A DNA stretch of 64,000 nt from DATBSL01 sp964561785 (GTDB lineage Bacteria; Acidobacteriota; Vicinamibacteria; Fen-336), in the NCBI GenBank assembly GCA_964561785.1, contig CAZLRF010000024.1:12651-76650 (forward strand), given 5' to 3'. Positions within the stretch are counted from its first letter, which is position 1. Every line of letters begins with the position of its first letter. Below, in pieces: positions 1-8,680 of this stretch. Both the position numbers and the translations under genes were made by a program. The notes below the pieces were generated by a model. That model worked only from the letters and a program-made list of their open reading frames with translations. It did no database searches and was not told where the DNA came from.

Positions 1-26
1 CGCCAACGGACCTCCCCAAATGGATC

Positions 27-46
27 GAGGCCGCTCTCGCGGCCTC
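27..46 (-). terminator. Hairpin downstream of initiator tRNA
   Basis: A perfect 8-bp stem (GAGGCCGC / GCGGCCTC) with a 4-base TCTC loop lies 27 bases past the 3' end of the minus-strand tRNA. There is no clear T-run after it, so it may be a transcription stop, a processing structure or chance in GC-rich DNA. Confidence 0.35.
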
Positions 47-73
47 GGCCCTCGCTTGCATTCGTATGAGTGC

Positions 74-150
<77 letters not shown>

Positions 151-181
151 TCGGTTCGACGACGAGGGAAGTGTAGCAACG

Positions 182-208
182 CCCCCCGGCGCTGTCAACG
201 CCGGGGGG
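182..208 (-). terminator. GC-rich hairpin between cytochrome c gene and tRNA
   Basis: A 10-bp perfect stem (CCCCCCGGCG / CGCCGGGGGG) with a 7-base loop lies about 30 bases beyond the stop of the minus-strand cytochrome gene and before the tRNA. It is placed as a terminator would be. No U-tract follows, so this is a candidate only. Confidence 0.4.
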
Positions 209-236
209 GGCGCGGGGGCGCGGGGCGCGCCCTTCC

Positions 237-674
237 CTAGCGCCGGGGCTCCTTCTGCAGCGAGGCGACCGTCGGCATCCCGCCCTGCACGAACTCGAGG
301 TACTTCACGACCTTGTAGATCTCGAGGTAGGCGCAGGCGCGATCGCCGTCGTGGGCTCGGGTGAGCCTCTGCTGCCAGCACGGCATGGTCGAGGTGCACT
401 TGCCGCTCGGGCGACCCTCGACGTGGACGGCCACGTGGATCGGGTCGAACCGTCCGTCCCTCTCCTCGAGCCGCGTGAGGTCGGGCACCGCGCCGGGGAG
501 CCCGTTCGTGCCCGCCACCGCCCCGGCGGCGTCGGCGCCGTGGCACGGCGCGCAGTGCGTCAGGTAGACGGCCTTGCCCTGGCCGATGGCGCGCAGGGTG
601 GCGGTGTCCGCGCCCTGCGTCTGCGCCGCGCAGAGAAGGGCGGCGCCGGCGACGACCACGATCGTCCTGCTCAT
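237..674 (-). CDS. Exported monoheme c-type cytochrome
   Basis: 145 aa. The N-terminus is a signal peptide (about residues 1-22). A single CAPCH heme site follows at residues 41-45, so one heme c would be attached covalently in the periplasm. Met97 in the TSTMPCW segment is a plausible sixth heme ligand. Three further cysteines (93, 99, 114) lie outside the heme motif, which is unusual for a small cytochrome. The ATG at 674 is chosen because AGGAGG sits just upstream; the frame stays open further upstream but without signal-peptide character. A small class I cytochrome that shuttles electrons is likely; the partner is not visible here. Confidence 0.85.
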   Translation of the reverse strand: MSRTIVVVAGAALLCAAQTQGADTATLRAIGQGKAVYLTHCAPCHGADAAGAVAGTNGLPGAVPDLTRLEERDGRFDPIHVAVHVEGRPSGKCTSTMPCWQQRLTRAHDGDRACAYLEIYKVVKYLEFVQGGMPTVASLQKEPRR

Positions 675-911
675 GGGTTCCTCCTGTGGGGGGCTTGATG
701 GCAGCAATGTCGGCCGCCGTGGCCCCCCGCGCCTGACGGGCGGATCGCGGAATGCGGAAGAGTGGCTCGCGCTCGTATCGCGGTCGGGTGACGCAAGGCG
801 GCGCCAACGTCTTGCCCAGCGCGGCCCAAGGCGGCTCCAAGACCAATCCAAGGACCGTGTCGGGTGCGGGGGGCCTAGACTGTGAGCAGGTCCGCTCCCA
901 AGCCAAGAGCG
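675..911. promoter_or_regulatory. Divergent intergenic region, cytochrome c / CadC-like regulator
   Basis: The two genes point away from each other across this 237-base stretch, so both promoters should lie here. A TAGACT element at 876-881 is a fair -10 box for the regulator and would give a leader of about 24 bases before the ATG at 912. I see no convincing -35 box and no operator-like inverted repeat. Confidence 0.35.
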
Positions 912-2546
912 ATGTGTGCCGAGCGCTATCGCGTCCTCGACCTGGACGTGGACGCCGACGACGCGTCGGTCGTCCGCGACGGCGAGAGGATCGCCCTGCC
1001 CCCGCTCACCTTCGAGCTCCTGCTGCTCCTCGTCCGGCGCCACCCGCACCTCGTGAGGCGCCAGGAGATCCTCGACGCGGTCTGGCCCCGGGAGCACGTC
1101 AGCGACCAGACGCTCACCCACCGGGTCCTGCTCCTCCGACAGGCCCTCGGGGACCGTGCCGAGGCTCCCCGCTACATCGCCGGCGAACGCGGCTTCGGCT
1201 ACCGGCTCCTCGCACCCGTCGCGCGGCTACCGGAGGCCCCCTCTTCCCCGGACGAGCGGCCGTACCGGGCGCGGCTCGCCCTCTCCGCCCTCGGGGTCGC
1301 CCTCGCCGCCGCCCTCCTCACGCGTCCGGTGGCGCTCTCGCGCGAGACCGGCGAGTCTCGGGTGACGGTGGCACCACTGTCGGACGCGGGACTGCCGGAG
1401 CCGATGCGCTCGGTCGCGGGGGACCTCTCCGCGGCCCTTCGCGCCCGCCTCGCCCGCACGCCCGGCGTCCGCGTCGGACGGGACGACGAGGCCGCTGGCG
1501 GGCTGGTCCTCGAGGGCGACGTCCGGACCCGGGCCGAACGCCTGGAGGTGGCCCTGCGGCTGCGCGAGGGGCCCGGCGGCGCCGTCGTGTGGGCGAGGAC
1601 CGCGCGGGGCAAGGCCTACGAGGTGCTCTCGGAGAGCGATGCACTCCTCGCCGCGGCGGCGGACGCCGTCGCCCGGCACGCCGGGCGCGGCGCTGGCGCC
1701 GGCCGGACGCGCTCCGCGGAGGGCCCCCGCGTCCGGCGGCTCTGCCTGCGAGGGGAGTTCCACTGGCTGGCGTGGGATGCGGAGTCGTTCGCCGCCGCGC
1801 GCCGCGCCTACGAGGACGCTCTGTCCCTGGACCCGGCGAGCGCGCCCGCCCACGCCGGTCTCGCCCTCGCCGCGTGCGGCCTCGCCATGGACGGCGCCCT
1901 TCGCGCCCCGGAGGCGGTCGCACGGGCGCACGCGGCCCGCGCGAGAGAGATCGACCCGCGCGAGCCCTCCGCCCTCCTCGCCGCTGGCCTCGTCCGTCTC
2001 CTCTTCGACTGGGACGCGACCGGCGCCGTCGCCGATTGCCGGCAGGCCCTCGATGCCGCGCCCGAAGAGCTCACCTCGCGCATGGGCCTCGCTCTGGCTC
2101 TCCAGGCCGCGGGACGCTTCGAGGAGAGCGCCGGGCTCCTGCTCGCCCCTTCGCCGGTCGAGCCCGACGCCGGCGCGCTCTTCCTCGCGGGCCGCGGCCT
2201 TGCGGCCTGCGGCCGCTGCTCCGAGGCCGTGCCCCTCCTGCGGCGGGCCGTGGCCTCCAACCCGCGCCTGCGCGGCGCGCGAACCGAGATCGCGGCCTGC
2301 CTCCCCTCGGGCCCGGAGCGGGCGGACGCGGCGGCCCTCTGCCGCGACCGCGGCCCGGCGACGGAGAGGGCGCGGGCGTGCACCGCTGCGGAGGACGTCG
2401 AGCGGGCCGACGCGGCGCTGCGCGCGGCGGTCGACGCGCGAGAGCCCGCCGCGGTCCTGCTCCGGCACGACCCGCTCCTCCGCCCGCTCTCCCGCCGGCC
2501 CGGGATCCTCGCCGCGCTCGAGCGGATCGCGCCCGCGGCCGACTGA
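912..2546 (+). CDS. CadC/ToxR-type regulator with TPR domain
   Basis: 544 aa. Residues about 5-100 form a winged-helix DNA-binding domain of the OmpR/CadC type (LPPLTFELLLLLVRR, the ILDAVWP recognition-helix region, and the GFGYRLL wing). A single hydrophobic segment near residues 115-140 (LALSALGVALAAALL) would anchor it in the inner membrane. The remainder contains alpha-helical TPR-like repeats, for example LSLDPASAPAHAGLALA. This is the layout of one-component membrane-bound activators. A GTG at 882 is also in frame, but the -10 box at 876-881 and the fit of the winged-helix start favour ATG 912. It is probably co-transcribed with the helicase gene 28 bases downstream. Its target is unknown. 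Confidence 0.8.
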   Translation: MCAERYRVLDLDVDADDASVVRDGERIALPPLTFELLLLLVRRHPHLVRRQEILDAVWPREHVSDQTLTHRVLLLRQALGDRAEAPRYIAGERGFGYRLLAPVARLPEAPSSPDERPYRARLALSALGVALAAALLTRPVALSRETGESRVTVAPLSDAGLPEPMRSVAGDLSAALRARLARTPGVRVGRDDEAAGGLVLEGDVRTRAERLEVALRLREGPGGAVVWARTARGKAYEVLSESDALLAAAADAVARHAGRGAGAGRTRSAEGPRVRRLCLRGEFHWLAWDAESFAAARRAYEDALSLDPASAPAHAGLALAACGLAMDGALRAPEAVARAHAARAREIDPREPSALLAAGLVRLLFDWDATGAVADCRQALDAAPEELTSRMGLALALQAAGRFEESAGLLLAPSPVEPDAGALFLAGRGLAACGRCSEAVPLLRRAVASNPRLRGARTEIAACLPSGPERADAAALCRDRGPATERARACTAAEDVERADAALRAAVDAREPAAVLLRHDPLLRPLSRRPGILAALERIAPAAD

Positions 2547-2574
2547 CCCCGCCCTGTGGAAGAATGCTCGGCCC

Positions 2575-4980
2575 ATGTGGAAGGTCGGAGACCGCCTCGT
2601 GCACCGGCACAACCCCGAGCTCGGCGTCGGCCGCGTGACCGCCGTCGAGGGGCGGGTGATCACGGTGCTCTTCGCGGGCTCCGGGACGACGCTCCGGCTC
2701 GCCGGGGGCGACGGCGCCCTCCTCCCGCTCGCCGAGGGCGACGCGGGGCCCGTCGACCCCGGGGCCGACCTCGCTCTTCGCCTCGCCGCGGGCGACGTGG
2801 ACCCCGTCGAGGACTTCGCGCTGCGGCTCGACGCGCTGCACCTCGCCGAGCGGCGCGAGGCCCGCGGCCTCGGCTCGTTCTTGGGGGGCCGCATCCGCCT
2901 CTTCCCGCACCAGCTCCACGCCGCGGAGCGGGCCACGGCCGCGGATCCCGTCCGCTGGCTCCTCGCCGACGAGGTGGGCCTCGGCAAGACGGTCGAGGCG
3001 TGCCTCGTCCTCAGCCGGCTCGTGCGCACCGGCCGCGCCGAGCGCTGCCTCGTCGTGGCCCCGGAGACCCTCACCGTCCAGTGGCTCGGCGAGCTGTGGC
3101 GCAAGTACCACCAGGTGTTCGTGCTCCTCGACGAGGACCGCCTCGCCGACGTGGCGCGCGACCACGGCCCGGACTTCAACCCGTTCGACGTGCACCGCCG
3201 CGCGGTCGTGGCCCTCGAGACGCTGGTCGCGCGGCCGGCCCTCTCCGCCCGCGCGGTCGAGGCGGGGATCGACCTCGTCGTCGTGGACGAGGCGCACCGT
3301 CTGCGCCGGCCCCGCGGCCGCCCCGGCAGCCCCGCCTACCGCGCGGTCGCGCCGATCGCGGCCCTCGGCCGCCACCTCCTGCTGCTCACCGCGATCCCCC
3401 TCGACGACGACGTGCACGGCTTCTTCCGCCTCCTCCAGCTGCTGCGGCCGACCGACTTCCCGGAGGAGAGCCTCGAGGAGCGCCTCGCCCGAAAGGAGCC
3501 GCTTCCGCCCTGCACGAGCGCCACGCGGCGGGCCGACATCGGGGGGCTCCCGCCTCGAGTCGGTGTCGCTGTCGAGAAGGAAGCCACGGCCTGGACCTCG
3601 CGGCTCGAGCTCGTCGAGCGGCTCCGCTCCGCAGAGGCGAAGCACGCCCTCTCGCGTCGCGAGAAGGCCGACCGGGTGCGCCGCGCCCTCGCCTCCGGCG
3701 CCGCGCTCGTTTCCCTCCTCGCCCGCGAGGACGAGCCGCTCGCCGCCCGCGCGCGGCGAGCCGACGCGGAGGACCCGCGGCTCGCGTGGCTCGCGCGCGA
3801 GGCCCCGGGGTGGCGCGACGCCGGGGAGAAGACGCTCGTGTTCGCCGCCCACCGCGAGACGCTCGAGTGGCTGCGCGAGGAGCTGAGCCGTCGCGCCCAG
3901 CTCGCGAGCGGGGTCTTTCACGAGGGCCTCTCGACCGCCCGGCGCGACATCGAGGTGGCCCGCTTCCGCCTCCCCGAGGGGCCGAGCCTGCTCGTCTCCA
4001 CGGAGTGCGGGGGCGAGGGGCGCAACTTCGAGTTCTGCCGGCGGCTCGTCCTGTTCGACCTCCCGTGGAGCCCGCTCGTCGCGGAGCAGCGCATCGGACG
4101 GCTCGACCGCATCGGCCGGCGTCTGCCGGTCGAGGTGGTCCACTTCCCCCCGCCCGCGGGCATCGGGCGCGATGCCGCCCGTCTCTTCGAGGCCCTGGGG
4201 CTCTTCCGCGAGCCCCTCGCGGGCCTCGAGCCCGAGCTCGCCCGGGTCGAGGCCGCGCTCGAGCTCGCGGCGCTGTCCCCCTCGGGCACGCTCGGCGCCG
4301 AGCGCTTCGAGGCGATCGTGAAAGGCACCCGCGCGGCGCAGTCCCGGGTCCGCGAGGCCGCGTGGCGCGAGATGCACCGCGACCCCTACCGTCGAGAGGA
4401 CGCGGCGGGGATCCTCGCCCGCGTCCCGGGCGACCTCGACGCCCTGAACGAGGACGTGGTGACCGCCGCGGCCGAGCGGCTCGGCCTGAGAGTCGAGCCG
4501 CACTCGGGCCACGCGTTCTCGATCGAGCTCGGCAACGAGGCGCTCGTCGACAGCCTTCCCGGGGTCCCCGGCGGGACGGGCTTCCTCGGGACCTTCGACC
4601 GCGAGGAGGCGGTCGAGGACGAGCGGCTCGACTACTTCGCGGCCGGGCATCCGCTCGTCGAGGGGATCCTCGCCCACCTCGACGAGTCGCCGCTCGGGCG
4701 CGTGGCGGTCCTCCACGTCCGCCTCGGAAGCGAGAGGGGCCTCGGCCTGCTCGCGCTCTACAAGGACGGCCCGGCCTTCGACGCCGTCGCGGTCGACGCC
4801 CGGGGGCGCCCGCGCCACGACTGGGCGCGGGCGCTCCGCGAGCGGCCGCTGCGGACGCGCCGCCCGAGGGCGAACGCAGTCCTCGATCCCGCCTGGCCCG
4901 AGGCCGTCGCCCGCATGGCGGCGGCCCTCGACCCGCGGCGGCGGCCCGTGGCCCTCGCCGCGATCGTGGCCGCTCCCTGA
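2575..4980 (+). CDS. SNF2/RapA-like helicase (Swi2/Snf2 ATPase)
   Basis: 801 aa. An N-terminal SH3/KOW-like segment (WKVGDRLVHRHNPELGVGRV) is followed by a superfamily 2 ATPase core. Motif I is DEVGLGKT (near residue 133), motif II is VVDEAHRLRR (near 238), and the C-terminal helicase lobe has STECGGEGRNFEF (near 475) and EQRIGRLDRIGR (near 503). That is the RapA arrangement. RapA binds RNA polymerase and recycles stalled complexes; E. coli RapA is 968 aa, so this one is shorter. ATG 2575 starts the KOW-like segment; the longer open frame overlaps the upstream gene in another phase and is not coding. A general SNF2 DNA translocase is the alternative. Confidence 0.83.
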   Translation: MWKVGDRLVHRHNPELGVGRVTAVEGRVITVLFAGSGTTLRLAGGDGALLPLAEGDAGPVDPGADLALRLAAGDVDPVEDFALRLDALHLAERREARGLGSFLGGRIRLFPHQLHAAERATAADPVRWLLADEVGLGKTVEACLVLSRLVRTGRAERCLVVAPETLTVQWLGELWRKYHQVFVLLDEDRLADVARDHGPDFNPFDVHRRAVVALETLVARPALSARAVEAGIDLVVVDEAHRLRRPRGRPGSPAYRAVAPIAALGRHLLLLTAIPLDDDVHGFFRLLQLLRPTDFPEESLEERLARKEPLPPCTSATRRADIGGLPPRVGVAVEKEATAWTSRLELVERLRSAEAKHALSRREKADRVRRALASGAALVSLLAREDEPLAARARRADAEDPRLAWLAREAPGWRDAGEKTLVFAAHRETLEWLREELSRRAQLASGVFHEGLSTARRDIEVARFRLPEGPSLLVSTECGGEGRNFEFCRRLVLFDLPWSPLVAEQRIGRLDRIGRRLPVEVVHFPPPAGIGRDAARLFEALGLFREPLAGLEPELARVEAALELAALSPSGTLGAERFEAIVKGTRAAQSRVREAAWREMHRDPYRREDAAGILARVPGDLDALNEDVVTAAAERLGLRVEPHSGHAFSIELGNEALVDSLPGVPGGTGFLGTFDREEAVEDERLDYFAAGHPLVEGILAHLDESPLGRVAVLHVRLGSERGLGLLALYKDGPAFDAVAVDARGRPRHDWARALRERPLRTRRPRANAVLDPAWPEAVARMAAALDPRRRPVALAAIVAAP

Positions 4981-4984
4981 GCCG

Positions 4985-5392
4985 CTACTTCCCGGCGATC
5001 GAGAGCAGCTCGATCTCGAACACCAGCGTCGCGTTCGGGGGGATGGGCCCCTGCCCCCGGCTTCCGTAGGCGAGCTCGGGCGGGATCGTCAGGCGGCGCT
5101 TGCCCCCGACCCGCATGCCGGGGACGCCCTGGTCCCAGCCCGCGATGACCTGGCCCGCCCCGAGCCGGAACACGAAGGGCTGGTTGCGGTCGTAGGAGCT
5201 GTCGAACTTCTGCCCGTTCGTGAAGGTCCCGACGTAGTGCACGGTCACCGTGTCGCCCGAGGCGGCGGTCGCGCCGGTCCCGGTGACGAGGTCGACGGAG
5301 ACGAGCGTGCCCCCGCCGGAGGGGCCGGTGCCGGAGTCGCCGCCGCACGCGGCGAGGGAGAGCAGGATGAGAGCAGGGAGCCAGCGGTTCAA
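4985..5392 (-). CDS. FKBP-type peptidyl-prolyl isomerase lipoprotein
   Basis: 135 aa. A TTG at 5392 is taken as start because AGGAGG lies at the right distance upstream and the protein then begins with a lipoprotein signal (SLAACGG, lipidated Cys16). The FKBP domain fills the rest: VTVHYVGTFTNGQKFDSS, the active-site stretch QVIAGWDQGVPGMRVGG, and LAYGSRGQGPIPPNATLVF. It should catalyse proline cis-trans isomerisation on envelope proteins while tethered by lipid. It converges with the helicase gene, with the two stop codons only 4 bases apart. Confidence 0.88.
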   Translation of the reverse strand: MNRWLPALILLSLAACGGDSGTGPSGGGTLVSVDLVTGTGATAASGDTVTVHYVGTFTNGQKFDSSYDRNQPFVFRLGAGQVIAGWDQGVPGMRVGGKRRLTIPPELAYGSRGQGPIPPNATLVFEIELLSIAGK

Positions 5393-5427
5393 GCGGAGTC
5401 CTCCTCGGTCAAAGCCCCATCGTAGCG

Positions 5428-5433
5428 GATAAT
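5428..5433 (+). promoter_or_regulatory. Candidate -10 box directly before MFS start
   Basis: GATAAT ends 5 bases before the GTG at 5439, so transcription would begin at or beside the start codon. No ribosome binding site is present. See the finding on leaderless starts. Confidence 0.35.
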
Positions 5434-5438
5434 CGCCC

Positions 5439-6424
5439 GTGGCTTCGCGCGCCTCCCGCGCCCTCGTCGCGCTGGGGTTCCTCGCGTTCGTGAGCCTCGG
5501 CCTGCCGGACGGTGTGCTCGGGGTGGCGTGGCCCTCCCTGCGCCGCGCCTTCGGCCGCCCGATCGACCAGCTCGGCCTGATCCTCCTCGCGACCACGGCG
5601 GGCTACCTCGCCTCGAGCTTCGCCGCGGGGGCCGTCCTCGCCCGCACGTCGCTCGGCCGGCTCCTCGTCGCGAGCAGCCTCCTCGTGGCCGCGAGCGCCG
5701 CGGCGTGGGCGGCGACGCCCTGGTGGCCTCCGGTCCTCGTCGGCGCGCTCCTCGCCGGCCTCGGCGCCGGCGCGATCGACGCCGGCATCAACGCCTTCGC
5801 CGCCGCGCGCTTCGGCCCGCGCGTCGTGACCTGGCTGCACGCCTGCTGGGGTCTCGGCGCGATGGCCGGCCCGGCCGCGATGACCGCCCTGCTCGCGAGC
5901 GGCGCGAGCTGGCGCGCGGGCTACGCGCTGCTCGCGGCGACGCTCGTCGCCATGGCCCTGGCCTTCTCCCTGACCCTCGGCCTGTGGTCGCTGTCGGCGG
6001 GGGCGGCAGCGACGCCTGTGCCCGCGGCCGGCCTGCGCGACGCGCTCGGCTCGTCCCGCGTCCGCACCAACGCCCTGCTGTTCTTCCTCTACGCCGGCAC
6101 CGAGGCCACCGCCGGCCAGTGGGCCTACTCGCTCCTCACGGAGTCGCGGGGATGGGTGCCGGCCGCCGCCGGCGCAGCCGCCTCGGCCTGCTGCTCGCCC
6201 CGATCTTCCCCCTCCTGATCGCGGAGACTCCGTCGCGCGTCGGCCCGCGCCACGCGGCCCACGCGATCGGATTCCAGGTGGCGGCGGCGACGCTCGGCGC
6301 GGGCATCCTGCCCGCCCTCGCCGGCCGCCTCGCCCGCGAGACGTCCCTCGAGGCGATCGGCCCGTTCCTCCTCGGCACGACCCTGCTCCTCCTGGTCCTG
6401 CACGAGCGCGGCGCGCGCGGCTGA
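5439..6424 (+). pseudogene. MFS transporter, internally deleted and frameshifted
   Basis: Residues from GTG 5439 to about 6170 read as a major facilitator: helices, SLGLPDGVLGVAWPSLRRAF at the N-terminus, and the GAGAIDAGINAFAA segment. After LLTESRGWVPAAAGA the frame runs into non-membrane sequence and stops at 6216-6218. The protein resumes in another frame with LGLLLAPIFPLLIAE, SRVGPRHAAHAIGFQ and two more helices up to 6424. Joined, the parts give only about 320 residues, whereas this family usually has near 390. A segment worth roughly 70 residues (about helices 8-10) plus the phase is therefore missing at about 6165-6190. Either a real deletion inactivated the gene or the assembler collapsed a GC-rich repeat. 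Confidence 0.75.
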
Positions 6425-6445
6425 CCGCGGTGGGCCGCGGCCGCG

Positions 6446-6454
6446 TGCTATGCT
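6446..6454 (+). promoter_or_regulatory. Extended -10 promoter of mgtE
   Basis: TGCTATGCT matches an extended -10 (TGn then TATNNT) 28 bases before the ATG at 6483. It overlaps the in-frame ATG at 6450, which argues against that codon being the start. There is too little leader for an Mg2+-sensing M-box. Confidence 0.45.
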
Positions 6455-6482
6455 CCGCGAGCTCATCCCCGCCCGAGGTCCC

Positions 6483-7712
6483 ATGGATCGAGACGCCCCC
6501 GCGAACGCCCCCGCACCGTCGCTCGACACGATCGCCACGGACGCCGCGACCCTCGCTCCCGCCGAGGCCGCCCAGCTGCTGTCCCTCCTCCCCGACACCG
6601 AGCTCGCCACCGTCCTGCGGGCGCTCGGCCCCGCGCACGCCGAGGACGTGCTCGTCGCGCTCGGCGAGGAGCGGCGGCGGGCGGTCCTCGCCGCCGCGCC
6701 GCCCGACGAGGGCCGGCAGTGGGCCCGCAACCTCACGTACCCCGAGGACTCGGTCGGCCGCATCATGGAGCCGCCCCACGCCGTCTTTCCCCCCGGCCTG
6801 ACCGTGGCCGAGACGATCGAGCGCATCCGCGAGCTCGCGAAGAGCACGCTCGTGACCTATGGCTTCGTGGTCGGCGAGGCGGGGACGCTCCTCGGGGTCG
6901 TGGCGATGCGCGACCTGCTCCTCGCCGGCCGGGACGACCGCCTCGAGGCGGTCATGCTGCGCCAGCCCTTCGCGCTGCGCCCCGAGACCCCGCTCCTCGA
7001 GGCCGCGCGGCTCGTCGTCGCGCGCCACTTCCCGGTCTACCCGGTGTGCGACGCCTCCTCTCGCCTCGTCGGGATCGTGCGGGGCCGCACCCTCTTCGAG
7101 GAGCAGGCCCTCGAGATCAGCGCCCAGGCCGGGACGATGGTCGGCGTCGAGAAGGAGGAGCGGCTCTCGACCCCGTGGCCGCGCAGCCTCCGCTTCCGCC
7201 ATCCCTGGCTGCAGCTCAACCTCCTCACCGCGTTCGTGGCCGCCGCGGTGGTCGGCGCCTTCCAGGGCACGATCGACCGGCTCGTGGTTCTCGCCGTGTT
7301 CCTGCCCGTCCTCGCCGGCCAGTCCGGCAACACCGGCTGCCAGGCCCTCGCGGTGACCTTGCGCGGGCTCACCCTCGGCGAGCTGCGCCACGGGGAAGGC
7401 CGGCGGCTCGTGTTCAAGGAGGGACTCCTCGGCCTGCTGAACGGGGCCCTCGTGGGCGTGTCGGCCGCGATCGGCATGTACGTCGTGGCGCGTGCACAGG
7501 CGAACCCGCAGGCCGGCCTCCTCGCCTTCGTCGTCCTGCTGGCCATGATCGGCAGCTGCGTCGTGAGCGGCCTCGCGGGGGCCCTCATCCCCCTGACCCT
7601 CCGGCGCCTGGGCGCCGACCCCGCCACCGCCTCGAGCATCTTCCTCACGACCGCCACCGACGTGGCGAGCATGGGCCTCTTCCTCGGCCTCGCGACCCTC
7701 ATCGTGCGCTGA
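6483..7712 (+). CDS. mgtE: Magnesium transporter MgtE
   Basis: 409 aa. The order is typical of MgtE: an N-terminal helical domain (about 20-110, ending in GRQWARNLTYPEDSVGRIM), a pair of CBS domains (about 115-235) that sense cytoplasmic Mg2+, and a C-terminal membrane domain of five helices from about residue 250. The pore signature AGQSGNTGCQAL is intact. The protein forms a dimeric Mg2+ channel in the inner membrane, gated by Mg2+ binding to the CBS/N domains. ATG 6483 is preferred over 6450 because of the promoter position and a GAGGT just upstream. It stands as a single gene. Confidence 0.93.
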   Translation: MDRDAPANAPAPSLDTIATDAATLAPAEAAQLLSLLPDTELATVLRALGPAHAEDVLVALGEERRRAVLAAAPPDEGRQWARNLTYPEDSVGRIMEPPHAVFPPGLTVAETIERIRELAKSTLVTYGFVVGEAGTLLGVVAMRDLLLAGRDDRLEAVMLRQPFALRPETPLLEAARLVVARHFPVYPVCDASSRLVGIVRGRTLFEEQALEISAQAGTMVGVEKEERLSTPWPRSLRFRHPWLQLNLLTAFVAAAVVGAFQGTIDRLVVLAVFLPVLAGQSGNTGCQALAVTLRGLTLGELRHGEGRRLVFKEGLLGLLNGALVGVSAAIGMYVVARAQANPQAGLLAFVVLLAMIGSCVVSGLAGALIPLTLRRLGADPATASSIFLTTATDVASMGLFLGLATLIVR

Positions 7713-7762
7713 GCGCCGGGTGACGGGTGCCGCCCGACCCCGGGCCGCGCTGTCCTCTCCCC

Positions 7763-7798
7763 GGCCGGCCCTGTCCTCGGAACGGACAGCCGGCGGCC
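7763..7798 (+). terminator. Imperfect hairpin after mgtE
   Basis: CTGTCC (7771-7776) pairs with GGACAG (7784-7789), and outer GGCCGG / CCGGC bases extend the stem with a small bulge. It lies about 50 bases past the mgtE stop. There is no T-tract, so termination activity is uncertain. Confidence 0.35.
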
Positions 7799-7977
7799 CC
7801 TCACGTCGCCAGGCCGGCGCGGGGGGGTCTCGTCAGGGGAGCCTTAGTCCCGTCGTAGAATGCACTTACGCCAGGCTGGAAAAAGAACGTGTCGCAAGGG
7901 CGGCCTGGCGAACCTTTTGCCCCTTCATGTCGTCGGACAAGGTGGAGCGGCCGGACCGCTCCCGGGAAGGAGACGAC

Positions 7978-8181
7978 ATGGGCACCAGCATCGCGGCCGT
8001 CGCCCTTCGGGCACGTTGCCCCCTCTGCGGGTCGCCCGTGCTCTCCATCGGCCCCCAGGGCCACGTGCTCGACGAGGACCTCCACCCCATCCCCCTCGGC
8101 GACGATTTCGGGCGCGGCTACACCGTCTGCGACGACTGCGCGGTCCTCGCCAACCTGCCGAGCAGCCTGACCCTCAACTGA
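7978..8181 (+). CDS. Small zinc-ribbon-like protein (67 aa)
   Basis: 67 aa with two CxxC knuckles, CPLC and CDDC, separated by about 30 residues (GPQGHVLDEDLHPIPLGDD between them). That is enough to bind one zinc ion. GGAAGGAGA lies immediately upstream of ATG 7978, a strong ribosome binding site. The leader contains an inverted repeat (CGCCAGGC at 7869-7876 and GCCTGGCG at 7903-7910) of unknown meaning. I do not recognise the family; such short ribbons are often nucleic-acid or protein-contact modules. The reading frame extends further upstream but lacks any sign of protein there. Confidence 0.7.
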   Translation: MGTSIAAVALRARCPLCGSPVLSIGPQGHVLDEDLHPIPLGDDFGRGYTVCDDCAVLANLPSSLTLN

Positions 8182-8306
8182 CGCGCTTTTCGCCTTGACG
8201 GCCGGCGCCGCGCGGCGCACACTTCGCCAGCCGTCGTCGTACGAACTTCCGGGGCTGGGCTCCTCGCCGGGCCGGCACCCAATCCAGCAGAGTGGAGGGA
8301 CAGCGC

Positions 8307-8618
8307 ATGCAGGACGAACCCACTTCGCCGGGGGCCGAGGCCCCCAAGCCCGAGCCGACCGTGGCCAACGCGATCCAGGAGGCCAAGGAGGCGTTCGCGG
8401 CCGCCGGCAGCGTCATCGGCGCCAACGTGGGCAAGGCCGTGAAGAAGGTCAAGAGGGTGGTCAAGAAGGCGGTCAAGAAGGCCAGGCCCGCGAAGAAGAA
8501 GGTCGCGAAGAAGCCCGCGAAGAAGAAGGTCGCGAGAAAGCCCGCGAAGAAGACGGCCAAGAAGAGGGCCGCGAAGAAGCCGGTCCGCAGGGCCGCGAGG
8601 AAGGCGAAGAAGCGCTAG
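8307..8618 (+). CDS. Histone H1-like lysine/alanine-rich protein
   Basis: 103 aa. The first about 50 residues are acidic to neutral (QDEPTSPGAEAPKPEP, then an alanine-rich helix AIQEAKEAFAAAGSVIG). The rest is a tail of KKA, KKV and KPAKK repeats like the C-terminal domain of eukaryotic histone H1. Such proteins in bacteria bind DNA non-specifically and compact the nucleoid. ATG 8307 has GGAGGGA just upstream. A strong intrinsic terminator follows the gene. The tail is low-complexity, so database similarity would be compositional rather than proof of homology. Confidence 0.75.
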   Translation: MQDEPTSPGAEAPKPEPTVANAIQEAKEAFAAAGSVIGANVGKAVKKVKRVVKKAVKKARPAKKKVAKKPAKKKVARKPAKKTAKKRAAKKPVRRAARKAKKR

Positions 8619-8643
8619 TCGGCTCCGGGTCGCCGGCGGACCG

Positions 8644-8680
8644 GGGGGGCGCGACGCTCGCGTCCCCCTTCTTCATTCTG
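8644..8680 (+). terminator. Rho-independent terminator after H1-like gene
   Basis: An 11-bp stem with one G-U pair (8644-8654 with 8658-8668) and a CGC loop is followed by TTCTTCATTCT. This is the best intrinsic terminator in the window. It overlaps the 3' end of the convergent dehydrogenase gene and could slow transcription from both sides. Confidence 0.7.

Noticed and set aside
1639..2574. Longer N-terminus for the RapA-like helicase
   Set aside because: The extra residues overlap the CadC-type gene in another phase and are Arg/Ser/Pro-rich. The helicase starts naturally at ATG 2575.
6425..6482. M-box Mg2+ riboswitch before mgtE
   Set aside because: The promoter lies only 28 bases before the start codon, too little for the element.
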